From: Methylocaldum marinum
Lineage (GTDB): Bacteria; Pseudomonadota; Gammaproteobacteria; Methylococcales; Methylococcaceae
NCBI RefSeq assembly: GCF_003584645.1
Contig: NZ_AP017928.1
Coordinates: forward strand, 5,407,501 to 5,471,500
Direction: 5' to 3'
Length of the DNA: 64,000 bases
Each line of letters starts with the position of its first letter. The first letter of the stretch is position 1. The position numbers were made by a program, and so were the translations under genes. Below, in pieces: positions 9,316 to 17,534 of the stretch. A model generated the notes under the pieces. That model was not told the origin of the DNA. It did not search any database and saw only the letters and a list, made by a program, of their open reading frames with translations.

Positions 9316-9772
9316 AATTCGGCGGTAACACAAGTGAAATAAGGCAGTATGGAGGCCGATAATAACACAGCAAAATAGTGCGTAATAGGTGGCGCAAACG
9401 GGATCGACGTTTGGGATATTCCGAGGCTACACCAGCGCCTACTCGCAGCCGCCTCGCTGAACGGCGCTCGACTCCGGACACGGAACAAGCAAGCGGCTGT
9501 CTGCTGTCGCGGAACAGCTCGGGTGCGGCTATCTGCCGAAACGCTTTGCTGACTGGCAGCAATAATGACGAGGCCAATGTTTACTATCCTTACTCGGGCT
9601 CTTGGGGGAAAGGCGCTGCAAGCAGGATAGGGCAGGTTAGGCGGCACTCCAATCGCAAATAGTCGCTTTTAGTCGCGGCCGTTCCACCGTAACCCGCTAT
9701 ACACCGCGAAAACGCAGGTTACGCCTTCGGCTTCGCTGGCGCTACGCTCAGGACTAACCCGCCCTACTGTCA
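9316..9772. other. Intergenic region upstream of nadA with a dispersed repeat
   Basis: No credible gene. It should contain the nadA promoter. Positions 9378-9405 and 9408-9423 (the latter CGTTTGGGATATTCCG) recur at 33018-33045 and 33089-33104, where about 43 extra bases separate the two blocks. The right end (about 9715-9772) is a GCGCTACGCTCAGG-type repeat leading into the IS4-like element. Confidence 0.5.
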
Positions 9773-9790
9773 ATGCCGTTAAGTTAAGGG

Positions 9791-11081
9791 TCATTTGTAT
9801 TGACGTCGAGGTTTTGGCTTGATGCGGGATTGGGGTCTTGGTGCCTTTCGATCGGGCCGTTTGAGCTCCAGGGTTCTGGCATAGAGCTCGATAAGGGTGA
9901 GGATTTGGCTGGGGGATACGCGCTGGATGAGCCAGCAGACTAGACGCGTCTTCAGGGAGTTGAGGACATAGGTCACATTGGGGTCATAGCGTTGGGCCTT
10001 GTCTTCGGGCAGGGTGTCGTAGGCGGAGCGGGCGAGGGCTTCGGCGAGGTTGGCGGTGAAGAGCTTGGCGTGGAAATCCTGGCGGATGGCTTCGGGGAGT
10101 TCGCCGGAGAACTGTTCGACGTTGAGGCGGTGTTTGAGGACTTTGAAGGCTTCCTCGATGTGCCAGCGGGCGTGGTAGAGACTTTTGAAGTCTGCGGCGG
10201 GAAAGGTTTGCGCGTCGAGGAGCGAGGTCGCGAGGACCTCGACGGTGCCGGTGGACAGGACGACGCGGATCAGGCGAAGGGTGACGGCGTTGTCGATCAG
10301 GTGCATGCCGGCCGCTTGTGCTTGTCTTTGAGCGGCCTTGGAGACCTTGAGGGTCACGACCGTTTCGGTCTGGCCGGAGAGCAGGAAGCGTTCGACACAG
10401 GACCATGGAGTCCCGTCCATCCGAGCCAGGAACGGCAGGCCGCGCTGTTGCAGCAGGGTGAACAGCCAGACGGCGGGAAAGCCGCGATCCAGGATGAGGA
10501 GGTCGTCGCCGGCAAGGTGTGGGAGCCGTTGCGCCAGGAGGGCACGCTCGGTCTCGTCGAAGCGGCCGAGGACGGCCTTGAGCATCAGGCGTGACGTGGT
10601 GGCGAACAGCCCCAAGGCACGCGCCAACACATACGGTTGGCCCGGGTGATCGGACTGGACGCCGAATTCGGCCTGGTTTTCCGGCCAGGCCGGTAAGCGT
10701 AAGGTGGTGGAATCGGCGGCGACCCGGCGCAAGCCGCGCCAGCGGGGCTCGGGCAGCAAGGTGGCCAAGGAGCCCAGCAAGCGCTCGTTGAGGGCTTCGA
10801 ACACGGAGGCTTTCAGCTTCTGGCGAGCCTGGGACAGGGCGCTTTGGGTCACCCTCCGGGGCAGCGGTGCCTGGAGCGTAGCGAAGAGGTCATCGAGCAA
10901 GGACTGGAGGCTGCCTTTGAAGGCGCAGAGCAGGAAGGCGACAAGGACCGGAAAGGTGAGGATGCGCTGCCGGGAGAAGGCGGTTGGGCGGGTGCGATGG
11001 TCGGCGATGAACTGGGGATCGTGAAGCGTTTTGGTGAGATCGGCAAGAATACCGGCATGGATAGTGCTAAGCGACCTTCAT
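9791..11081 (-). CDS. IS4 family transposase, 5' end uncertain
   Basis: The IS4-type DDE transposase frame is uninterrupted from about 11077 to the stop at 9791. The catalytic pattern is seen as AADSTTLRL (first D), LLILDRGFPAVW (second D) and YHARWHIEEAFKVLKHRL, the Y-(2)-R-(3)-E-(6)-K signature of IS4. A TTG at 10900 would give 369 residues. However, the homologous N-terminus (ILADLTKTLHDPQFIADHR, then a hydrophobic FPVLVAFLLCAFKGS segment) continues in frame upstream without an ATG. The nearest ATG, at 11081, is one base out of frame, so a 1-nt indel close to the start, or a non-standard start, is likely. The left end of the element may be CAATGCCGTTAAGTTA at 9773. No clear matching right end is seen before the IS256 begins at 11123. 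Confidence 0.8.
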
Positions 11082-11122
11082 TGATTAACCCTTTGTTTTC
11101 ATATAGTTACGTCACATTGTGA

Positions 11123-12438
11123 GGGTGTAAAAAGAACTGTGTAACTGGTTTGTAAAATCAGCCAGAAAAAGAGACTAAAACATGACCAGTGACACAGCCA
11201 AACAAGACGCCTTATTGGATGAATTGCTCAAAGGCTATACGAATCCGAAAGACATTCTGGGGGAACACGGCTTGCTCAAGCAGCTGACCCGGCGTCTGGT
11301 GGAACGGGCGTTGGAGGCGGAGATGACCGCCCATTTGGGCTATGCCCCCCATGCGCCGGAAGGGCGCGGCAGCGGTAATTCTCGCAACGGCAAGTCGGCG
11401 AAGACGATTCAAACGGAAACCGGACCCTTGGCGATTGAGGTCCCGCGGGATCGCAACGGAGACTTCGAGCCGCAACTGGTTTCCAAGCGCCAACGCCGGC
11501 TCGAAGGATTTGATGAGAAGGTTCTGGCGCTGTATGCGCGGGGCTTATCCACCCGTGGTATTCAGGGGCATCTGGAAGAACTGTATGGCGTGGAAGTCTC
11601 GCCGACGCTCATCTCCAACGTGACCGAATCGGTGTTGGCGGACGTGAAGGCATGGCAGAGCCGGCCCTTGGCGTCGGTGTATCCGATCCTGTATTTCGAC
11701 GCTTTGATCGTCAAATCACGCGAAGCGGGACCGGTCAAGAACAAGGCGGTCTATCTCGCTTTGGGCGTCAATCTGCAAGGCGAAAAGGAGCGGCTGGGCC
11801 TTTGGATCGCGGACACAGAAGGCGCCAAGTTCTGGCTGTCGGTCTTTACCGAGTTGAAGAACCGAGGCGTTCAGGATGGCTTTATCGCCTGTGTCGACGG
11901 CCTCAAGGGACTGCCGGAAGCGATTGAAACCGTGTTTCCCAACATCCAGGTCCAACGGTGTATCGTCCATAAGGTGCGCCACAGCCTGCAGTATGTCACC
12001 TGGAAGGAGCGCAAGGCGGTGGCGAAAGACCTGCGGGCGATTTATGGCGCCGCGACCTTGACCGAGGCCGAAGCTGCCCTGGCGCGGTTTGCGGACACCT
12101 GGGACGCGAAGTACCCAGCCATCAGCCAAAGCTGGCGGGCGGATTGGACGCGCTTGACTGTGTTTTTCGATTATCCGCCGGAGATCCGCAAAGTGCTGTA
12201 TACCACCAACGCGATCGAATCACTCAACTTCAGCCTGCGCAAGCTGCTCAAGACCCGCGGCGCGTTTCCGAACGATGAGGCGATTCTGAAAGTCCTGTAT
12301 CTGGGACTGCAGCGGATCGAGAAGAAATGGACCATGCCGATCCAGGATTGGAAACGGGCGTTGAACCACTTCGTGATCCTCTTTGGTAATCGAGTTACCC
12401 TATGAACTAACCCCAGTTACACAGTTAACTTGACACCC
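11123..12438 (+). mobile_element. IS256 family insertion sequence
   Basis: Terminal inverted repeats were read directly. The left end, 11123-11148, starts GGGTGT and ends AACTGTGTAACTGG. The right end, 12413-12438, is its imperfect complement (CCAGTTACACAGTT...GACACCC), with about 22 of 26 bases matching. They enclose one transposase gene. The right end is repeated twice more (right-end repeats at 12524-12549 and 12635-12660), so the outer boundary of the insertion is about 12663. No 8-9 bp target duplication is evident, which fits a rearranged right flank. Confidence 0.85.
11182..12405 (+). CDS. IS256 family transposase
   Basis: A 407-residue mutator/IS256 transposase, full length for the family. 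Domain order is an N-terminal helical part (LLKQLTRRLVERALEAEMTAHLGY), then GNSRNGKSAKTIQTETGPLAIEVPRDRNGDFEP, and a DDE core with YFDALIVKSR (D), GFIACVDGLKGLPEAI (D) and TTNAIESLNFSLRK (E). The TTNAIES motif is diagnostic. It begins 34 bp inside the left inverted repeat and ends 8 bp before the right repeat. No frameshift is seen, so the enzyme may be active. Its last 25 codons are included in a downstream tandem repeat. Confidence 0.95.
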   Translation: MTSDTAKQDALLDELLKGYTNPKDILGEHGLLKQLTRRLVERALEAEMTAHLGYAPHAPEGRGSGNSRNGKSAKTIQTETGPLAIEVPRDRNGDFEPQLVSKRQRRLEGFDEKVLALYARGLSTRGIQGHLEELYGVEVSPTLISNVTESVLADVKAWQSRPLASVYPILYFDALIVKSREAGPVKNKAVYLALGVNLQGEKERLGLWIADTEGAKFWLSVFTELKNRGVQDGFIACVDGLKGLPEAIETVFPNIQVQRCIVHKVRHSLQYVTWKERKAVAKDLRAIYGAATLTEAEAALARFADTWDAKYPAISQSWRADWTRLTVFFDYPPEIRKVLYTTNAIESLNFSLRKLLKTRGAFPNDEAILKVLYLGLQRIEKKWTMPIQDWKRALNHFVILFGNRVTL

Positions 12439-12663
12439 CCGACCATGCCGATCCAGGATTGGAAACGGGCGTTGAACCACTTCGTGATCCTCTTTGGTAA
12501 TCGAGTTACCCTATGAACTAACCCCAGTTACACAGTTAACTTGACACCCCCGACCATGCCGATCCAGGATTGGAAACGGGCGTTGAACCACTTCGTGATC
12601 CTCTTTGGTAATCGAGTTACCCTATGAACTAACCCCAGTTACACAGTTAACTTGACACCCCCC
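12331..12663 (+). repeat. Three tandem copies of a 111-bp segment covering the IS256 right end
   Basis: Copies start at 12331, 12442 and 12553, each beginning ACCATGCCGATCCAGG and ending in a C-run just after the right inverted repeat. Each copy holds the last 25 transposase codons, the stop and the 26-bp inverted repeat. Only the first is joined to the rest of the gene. As far as I can compare by eye, the copies are identical except for C-run length at the last one. Confidence 0.95.
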
Positions 12664-12829
12664 GAAGGTGCCGAGTCCGGCACACGTCCGCCAAAGTCTG
12701 GCCGTCCCAAACGGCCTTCAAGGCCGTGAGACGACGCCGGGGACGTTGCTCCTTGTGCCGGTAATACTGCTTCTGCCACTCCTCCCGGTCTTGAGGGGCC
12801 AACCGTTGGATACGGATTCTTCGGTTCAT
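12647..12829 (-). pseudogene. Truncated helix-turn-helix protein, probable transposase N-terminus
   Basis: Sixty codons starting MNRRIRIQRLAPQDREEWQK, with a likely helix-turn-helix (RRLTALKAVWDGQTLADVCRTRHLR). The sense ends at the IS256 right end near 12663, and the last residues are read from the insertion sequence. The style is that of an IS630-type or related transposase N-terminus, but only the DNA-binding part remains and the family is a guess. The missing 3' part is not found on the other side of the IS256 (that side is IS4-like), so a deletion accompanied or followed the insertion. Confidence 0.5.
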
Positions 12830-12871
12830 GACCGCCTCCCTTCCACAAATTGGTCAACTTCTCTCCTCTAA

Positions 12872-14249
12872 CAGGCTGTTGATTTTCTCGGTCCTGGAAG
12901 CCGGATAAATTCGTTGGATGGAGCGCATAAAATAGGCATAATCGATTGTTTGTCATGGCAAAATAATATCATTTCAAGATACGTTGGACGCTGTCATGCG
13001 CGGTGCCGACCTGATCCAGGAAGAACTCTTTAGCTACCGAACCTTGGAAGACCGGATTCCCAAGGATCATCCCCTTCGCAAGCTCCGGGCCGTGGTCGAC
13101 ATTCTGCTGACCACGCTGGACTCGGAATTTGATGCCCTCCATGCCCGGACCGGCCGGGAGTCGATTCCGCCGGAGCGGCTGCTGCGCGCCAGTCTCATCC
13201 AAGTCTTGTTCTCTGTCCGCTCCGAGCGGCAGTGGGTCCAGCAGATCGAATTCAATCTTTTGTACCGCTGGTTTGTCGGGCTGACGCTGGATGCCGAGGT
13301 CTGGGACCACTCCACCTTCAGCGCCAACCGGGATCGGTTACTGAACGAGCGGATTTCCCGGCTGTTTTTCGAGCGGGTCGTGTTGCTGGCGGAATGGCGG
13401 GACCTTCTGTCGGACGAGCATTTCTCGGTGGACGGCACGCTGATCCAGGCGTGGGCCTCCATGAAGAGCTTTGTGAAAAAGGATGGCAGTTCGCCCCCGC
13501 CGGAGGCCGGCGGCCGGAATCCGTCCGTCGATTTCAAGGGCGAGAAGCGCGCCAATGCGACCCACGCCTCGACCACCGATCCGGAGGCTCGCCTTTACAA
13601 GAAAAGCGAAGGGGATAAAGCCCAACTGTGCTTCATGGGCCATGCCCTGATGGAAAACCGGACCGGCCTGGTCGTGGATGTCGAGGTGACTCACGCCACC
13701 GGCACGGCGGAACGGGACGCGGCCAAGATCATGATCGGTCGCACCGTCACGAAGCCCGGCGCGACAGTCGGGGCGGACAAGGCTTACGACGTGCCGGAGT
13801 TCGTGCAAGCTCTCCGGGAGCAGCGGGTCACGCCGCCTGTCGCCCGGAAGGAAAAAGGCTCCGCCATCGATGGCCGCACCACCCGACACCCCGGCTACCG
13901 GACCCGCCTGAAGAGGCGTAAGCGGGTGGAAGAAATCTTCGGGTGGTCGAAAACCGTGGGCGGGTTACGCCAGACCCGGTTCCGGGGTTTGAAGAAGGTG
14001 GCGGCCCAGACCGTGTTCACGTTCGCCGCCTACAACCTGACCCGGTTGGGTGGGCTGTTCGGCTGGCGGTGGTCGACGGCCTAGGCGGGCGTCTGCCCAA
14101 AATTCGCCGAAAGGCGGCAAGAACCCCAAGCGGGGGGATGAAAACCGGCTAGAACCGGGATTTCAGCGCTAAAAGGACCTTCAGCACTAAAAATTAAGCC
14201 GCCGATAAGGGGTAAAGCCGAAGGCATGGCGGCGAATTTCAACAGCCTG
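12872..14249 (+). mobile_element. IS5 family insertion sequence with CTAA target duplication
   Basis: The ends read CAGGCTGTTGA (12872) and TCAACAGCCTG (to 14249), an 11-bp perfect inverted repeat. They are flanked by the direct repeat CTAA at 12868-12871 and 14250-14253. A 4-bp YTAR target fits the IS5 group. The element is 1378 bp with one transposase gene. Removing it joins the left flank (..CTCTCCT) to CTAAGAATAGCCC without a visible gene being restored. Confidence 0.93.
12984..14084 (+). CDS. IS5 family transposase
   Basis: A 366-residue IS5 transposase with the N-terminal domain (SYRTLEDRIPKDHPLRKLRAVVD), the DDE core starting at HFSVDGTLIQAWAS (first D), the second D in TVGADKAYDVPEF, and the C-terminal RKRVEEIFGWSKTVGGLRQTRFRG, which carries the catalytic Glu of the Y-(2)-R-(3)-E-(6)-K-like signature. 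It lies 112 bp inside the left inverted repeat. An alternative start at 12996 (MRGADLIQEE) is possible. No lesion is seen, and the intact ends and target duplication suggest a fairly recent insertion. Confidence 0.93.
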   Translation: MDAVMRGADLIQEELFSYRTLEDRIPKDHPLRKLRAVVDILLTTLDSEFDALHARTGRESIPPERLLRASLIQVLFSVRSERQWVQQIEFNLLYRWFVGLTLDAEVWDHSTFSANRDRLLNERISRLFFERVVLLAEWRDLLSDEHFSVDGTLIQAWASMKSFVKKDGSSPPPEAGGRNPSVDFKGEKRANATHASTTDPEARLYKKSEGDKAQLCFMGHALMENRTGLVVDVEVTHATGTAERDAAKIMIGRTVTKPGATVGADKAYDVPEFVQALREQRVTPPVARKEKGSAIDGRTTRHPGYRTRLKRRKRVEEIFGWSKTVGGLRQTRFRGLKKVAAQTVFTFAAYNLTRLGGLFGWRWSTA

Positions 14250-14312
14250 CTAAGAATAGCCCTTTTTGGAGCGAGAAGGGAGTAGCATATAAAATCGATT
14301 TCGATTTTCATG

Positions 14313-14600
14313 TTACTCGTTCCGATTCAATAAGCGCCGTAACCAACCACCATTTTCCTTTCTTGTTTTAGTTTTTTCGGTAGTAGGGTGTCGATTTCGT
14401 AACTCTTCTAATGCTTCTCTGGATACTAGTGTCGACAGTGATTTCGCTTCTTCTAAATGCATTTCACAAAACCACTCCAATCCATCAGGATGCCCGATTT
14501 CTTCATTGTCAGGGTGTTTGTAATCAGAAAAGGTAACCCAATCTCCATTGTGGCTTTCGATTGCCGATTTGCCGCAGACTCCACATACAGCAGGTTTCAT
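14313..14600 (-). CDS. Small hypothetical cassette protein with CxxC motif
   Basis: A 95-residue soluble protein, MKPAVCGVCGKSAIESHNGDWVTF..., not recognised. It has a CGVCG pair near the N-terminus and a third cysteine in WFCEMHLEEA, so it may bind zinc. The C-terminal third is basic (TEKTKTRKENGGWLRRLLNRNE). A good ribosome-binding site (GGAGG, 8 bp upstream) supports the ATG at 14600. Its AT-rich composition and the attC-like end just upstream (GGCGTTATG on the minus strand, near 14626) suggest a mobile cassette gene. It might be an immunity partner of the cysteine-protease-like protein upstream, but a transposase gene now separates the two. Confidence 0.65.
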   Translation of the reverse strand: MKPAVCGVCGKSAIESHNGDWVTFSDYKHPDNEEIGHPDGLEWFCEMHLEEAKSLSTLVSREALEELRNRHPTTEKTKTRKENGGWLRRLLNRNE

Positions 14601-14613
14601 TGTTGTTCCTCCG

Positions 14614-14665
14614 TCGCCATAACGCCTAGAACGGGTATTACCAACCTAGGTAATTCGAATGCCGG
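14614..14665 (-). other. Possible partial attC site
   Basis: On the + strand the sequence reads CCATAACGCCTAGAACGGG, then ATTACC...GGTAAT (a 6-bp palindrome). The TAACGCC end resembles the right end of an attC read on the minus strand (GGCGTTATG). The matching left half is not found; the DDE element next door may have removed it. Weak on its own. Confidence 0.3.
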
Positions 14666-14714
14666 TGATTTAAGAAATACATTAGAGTTGTTTCAGATGC
14701 TAAACAATTGTAAA

Positions 14715-15642
14715 TCAACAGATTTTGTAGTTCCAAAGCCCGGCGGAAAGTGAGAAGAAATAATCCACGAAGTGATCCAGATGATTTCTAATCCGATGCA
14801 TCATGCAGTGGAAGAACTTCATGCCACCGATGGCATGCTCAACGATGACCCGCGTGGCGGCTTGTTTTCTGTTCTGTTTCTTCTGCTCAGGCGTCAATGT
14901 CGGATTAGGGTTTTTCTTGGATTTTCTAGGTTTCTTGTGGGGTAGATATATTTGGGTACTTTGATAATCTTTGTCCGCGCCCAGAAATCCTAAGTCAAGC
15001 CATAAATTGACCTTCTCGAACCACGCTGAATCCGGCGTGAAGACGTCTTTCATGAGTGTGTAGTCATGTACGCTGCCTGCCACAATGCAACACAAAAACA
15101 ATATCCTTCGATTAAAGTCGGAGATTACGAGGGATTTGAGCGTATGTCTTTTTTTTTCCGCTGTAATGCTTTTCCTGTTCAGTTTCATCTTGGGGTCGAA
15201 CGCAAGCGACCTCCACGCCATCGATCGCTATGTTCTTATATTGATCAATGAGTTGAGAGAATTCTTCTGGGGTTGTTAGCGTGCGCTCCGGCATGACGTT
15301 GAGGCTTGTCAACGCTCGCACTAAAACCGGCAGCAACCGGTCGATGTGGGCATGGGCATGTCCGCCACTAAAACCGAAATGAAAGCCCAGAACGTCAAAA
15401 GTGGGATAGGTTTTCAAATAGTACAAAACGAAAAACAGCTTTTTCTCGTAAGAATCAAGATAACCCTTAGGGCCGCCCTGTTTGACGTGTTTTATTTCGC
15501 CCTTTTCGACACGCTCTCGATCGATGGCGAGAGCGGCCGACTCGAATACTTTGACGAGGGCTGTGAACTTCGCCTTGGGCATTCCAATCAACGATGCCAC
15601 GATGCGGTCATCGGTTATTTTGCTAAATTTGTCGTAGATCAC
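14715..15642 (-). CDS. IS5-like (DDE_Tnp_4 type) transposase read in two frames
   Basis: Two overlapping minus-strand frames make one transposase. The first part, 15112-15642 (GTG start, MIYDKFSKITDDRIVASLIGMPK), carries the helix-turn-helix and the first catalytic Asp region (NIAIDGVEVACVRP). The second, 14715-15221, carries SVHDYTLMKDVF, WLDLGFLGADKDY and RVIVEHAIGGMKFF. The frames join at a run of nine A (T9 at 15150-15158 on +): eight A would give an uninterrupted protein of about 300 residues. This could be a one-base insertion or a slippery site used for transcriptional slippage or frameshifting. The element ends were not resolved. It separates two cassette genes. Confidence 0.75.
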
Positions 15643-15686
15643 GGAAGGTTTTTATATTCGGATTTGTTTGAGAAACAATTGGGCTA

Positions 15687-16511
15687 TCAATACCATGCAT
15701 TGGCATCAGGTACAACTCTATTACTCAAAACGGAAGCTTCATAAGCTATGATGTTTGTCGCTCCGTAAAAGGGCGCGATATCATCCATGGTGTGAAATAC
15801 GCCCTGAGTTCCTCTTGCTCCAAACTTTGTGCCTACGGTTCTATCAAAAAATCGCACTCTACCCAATGTGTCTCTAAATGCGTAAATAGCATGTCTACCT
15901 CCTTCAATATTTCCCGACATAATTTTCACAGCGATCATGACCACGCTACCATCACGAGGCAACATCTTTTTGATATCTACTAAAGTACTAATCTGTCGAA
16001 CTGGCCCTACTTTGGCTCCGAGCTTTTGAAGATATGACATGCCTGTTAACAAGTTGGGGATTTTCCAAAGACTGTTAATCTGCATCCCCAAAGCTTTTGC
16101 AACATCGTCTACGCTAGCATATATTTTCCCTTTCGTTTTCTGGCCAATTTGGCTAAGCGCTTTTGCTGATGCCACCCAGAAGCAATTTGGGCCACCAGTA
16201 TCAACAATTAGTTTGGCCCTTGCCACACCTTTAACGGATTTAAGTGTATTTGCGATTTTGCCAACGGGGAGCACTGCTACAACTCTCAGGGCATCTGTTC
16301 CTGCGCCTTTGAGACTACCCTCCTTAACGCCGTCTCCCAATCTAAGTAAATCGACGAAGCCTGCACCAAATGTGGTAAAGGCTTTTGTTGTCACTGCCGC
16401 AATCATTACACCTTGTTCATATTCTGAGTCTTCCACCCACTTATCTAAAATAACATCTGTTTGTTTTCTTTGCCCTTCAAACCAATCCGCAATTTCTGTA
16501 AAAATCCACAT
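15687..16511 (-). CDS. Putative papain-like cysteine-protease-type effector from an integron cassette
   Basis: 274 residues, not matched to a named family. The N-terminal 100 residues contain weakly hydrophobic helices (GVMIAAVTTKAFTTFGAGFVDLLRLG and VVAVLPVGKIANTLKSVKGV), like the linker region before toxin domains in polymorphic toxins. The C-terminal part has the order Cys-His-Asp expected of a papain-like fold: GGPNCFWVASAKAL (Cys about 109), GGRHAIYAFRD (His about 216) and FFDRTVG (Asp). This is my reading of motifs, not a search result. It is AT-rich and starts 40 bp from the IS1595 insertion. No signal peptide is visible. A cognate immunity gene is not certain; the 95-residue gene beyond the transposase is a candidate. 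Confidence 0.6.
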   Translation of the reverse strand: MWIFTEIADWFEGQRKQTDVILDKWVEDSEYEQGVMIAAVTTKAFTTFGAGFVDLLRLGDGVKEGSLKGAGTDALRVVAVLPVGKIANTLKSVKGVARAKLIVDTGGPNCFWVASAKALSQIGQKTKGKIYASVDDVAKALGMQINSLWKIPNLLTGMSYLQKLGAKVGPVRQISTLVDIKKMLPRDGSVVMIAVKIMSGNIEGGRHAIYAFRDTLGRVRFFDRTVGTKFGARGTQGVFHTMDDIAPFYGATNIIAYEASVLSNRVVPDANAWY

Positions 16512-16724
16512 TAGATTCTACCTATTTAATGTTCAGATATTATAAATTTACCTGATTAGCGATGAACTTCAGCTAAGCGAAGTTGCCACTCGGGGCGAGG
16601 TGGAGTGAATACGGCAGCGTGCGCTAGCCGGCGAAGCAGCGTTTTGAGATCGAAACGCCGATTGAAACGGTATTGGAACTCGGCCAGATACCGCTTGGCG
16701 TATTTCTCGAATTTGAACGCGTGA

Positions 16725-17534
16725 GGTGGTGGGTCAATTTAGTTGAAAGCAGTGGCGATTAATGAAGAGGCCGATCACCCCATCGTGAAGCAACTCAGAT
16801 TTTGAAAAGCAGATCGTTTTGCGAGTTAAGCGCTTGATGCGAGTGCGTAACAAAAGGTTTTTGTTTTCGATCTTTTGCGTATATTTCTTACCAATGACGT
16901 GCTGGTTTGCCGGAATGAACGCCGCATAGCTTGGCCAATCATCGGTGTAATAGGTTCGAATATTGAAAACGCGCAGATTGGCGATCAATTGTTCGCAAAC
17001 GTCCTCTTTGCGCCGCCCAAACACAAATGACAAAATGCATCCGGTGGCGGCGTCGATGGCGTACCAGAGCCAACGTTGGTTCTTCTTGCGAGCCACATAG
17101 CTCCACTGTTCGTCCGCCTGAACATCCATCGGCGAATCAAAGAGATGCCTGATTTCCACGGCGATTTCCCGAGAGCCGATGTAAGGATTCACCGTGACCA
17201 CTTCGGTGGACTTTTTTTCAGTGTAGACATGACTGTGTTTTTCCCAATCCCGAGAACACGAGCGGTATCTCGAATACCACTGCCATTCATCGCCATGTCA
17301 ACAATCTGTTCTTTGATACCGGACTCGTAGGCCCGGTAAATGTATTCGGTCTTGAAGGTGCGCCCACAGTGCTTGCAACGAAAGCGGGGGTAACCACTCT
17401 GTGTACCATAGCGCACCACATCGGAACTTTTACAGTATTTGCACGGAATCGTTTGATAGGCCATTGGTCCAGTCAATGCTTAAGCTAAGAAATAATTGTA
17501 CATTGTAGTATATAAACTACTTAAACCCACCACC
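16725..17534 (-). mobile_element. IS1 family element nested in IS1595
   Basis: The inverted repeats start GGTGGTGGGT at 16725 and end ACCCACCACC at 17534. The flanking direct repeat AACGCGTGA lies at 16716-16724 and 17535-17543; nine bases is the IS1 duplication length. The element is 810 bp and carries overlapping insA/insB-like frames. Confidence 0.95.
16734..17464 (-). CDS. IS1 family transposase InsAB' (programmed -1 frameshift)
   Basis: The first frame (17464 to 17189) gives MAYQTIPCKYCKSSDVVRYG, the InsA-type zinc ribbon (CKYC...CKHC) and helix-turn-helix (IRDTARVLGIGKNTVMSTLKK). The second frame (to 16734) gives the DDE part, with DVQADEQWSYV, WYAIDAATGCIL, TYYTDDWPSYAAF and ENKNLLLRTRIKRLTRKTICFSKS. 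The frames meet at CTG AAA AAA AGT, seven A at 17212-17218; a -1 shift there makes one protein, as is well known for IS1. I placed the start at MAYQ by family comparison; another in-frame ATG lies four codons upstream. Confidence 0.92.

Noticed and set aside
12331..12663. CRISPR-like array
   Set aside because: The three 111-bp units are directly contiguous, without unique spacers, and are copies of the IS256 right end.
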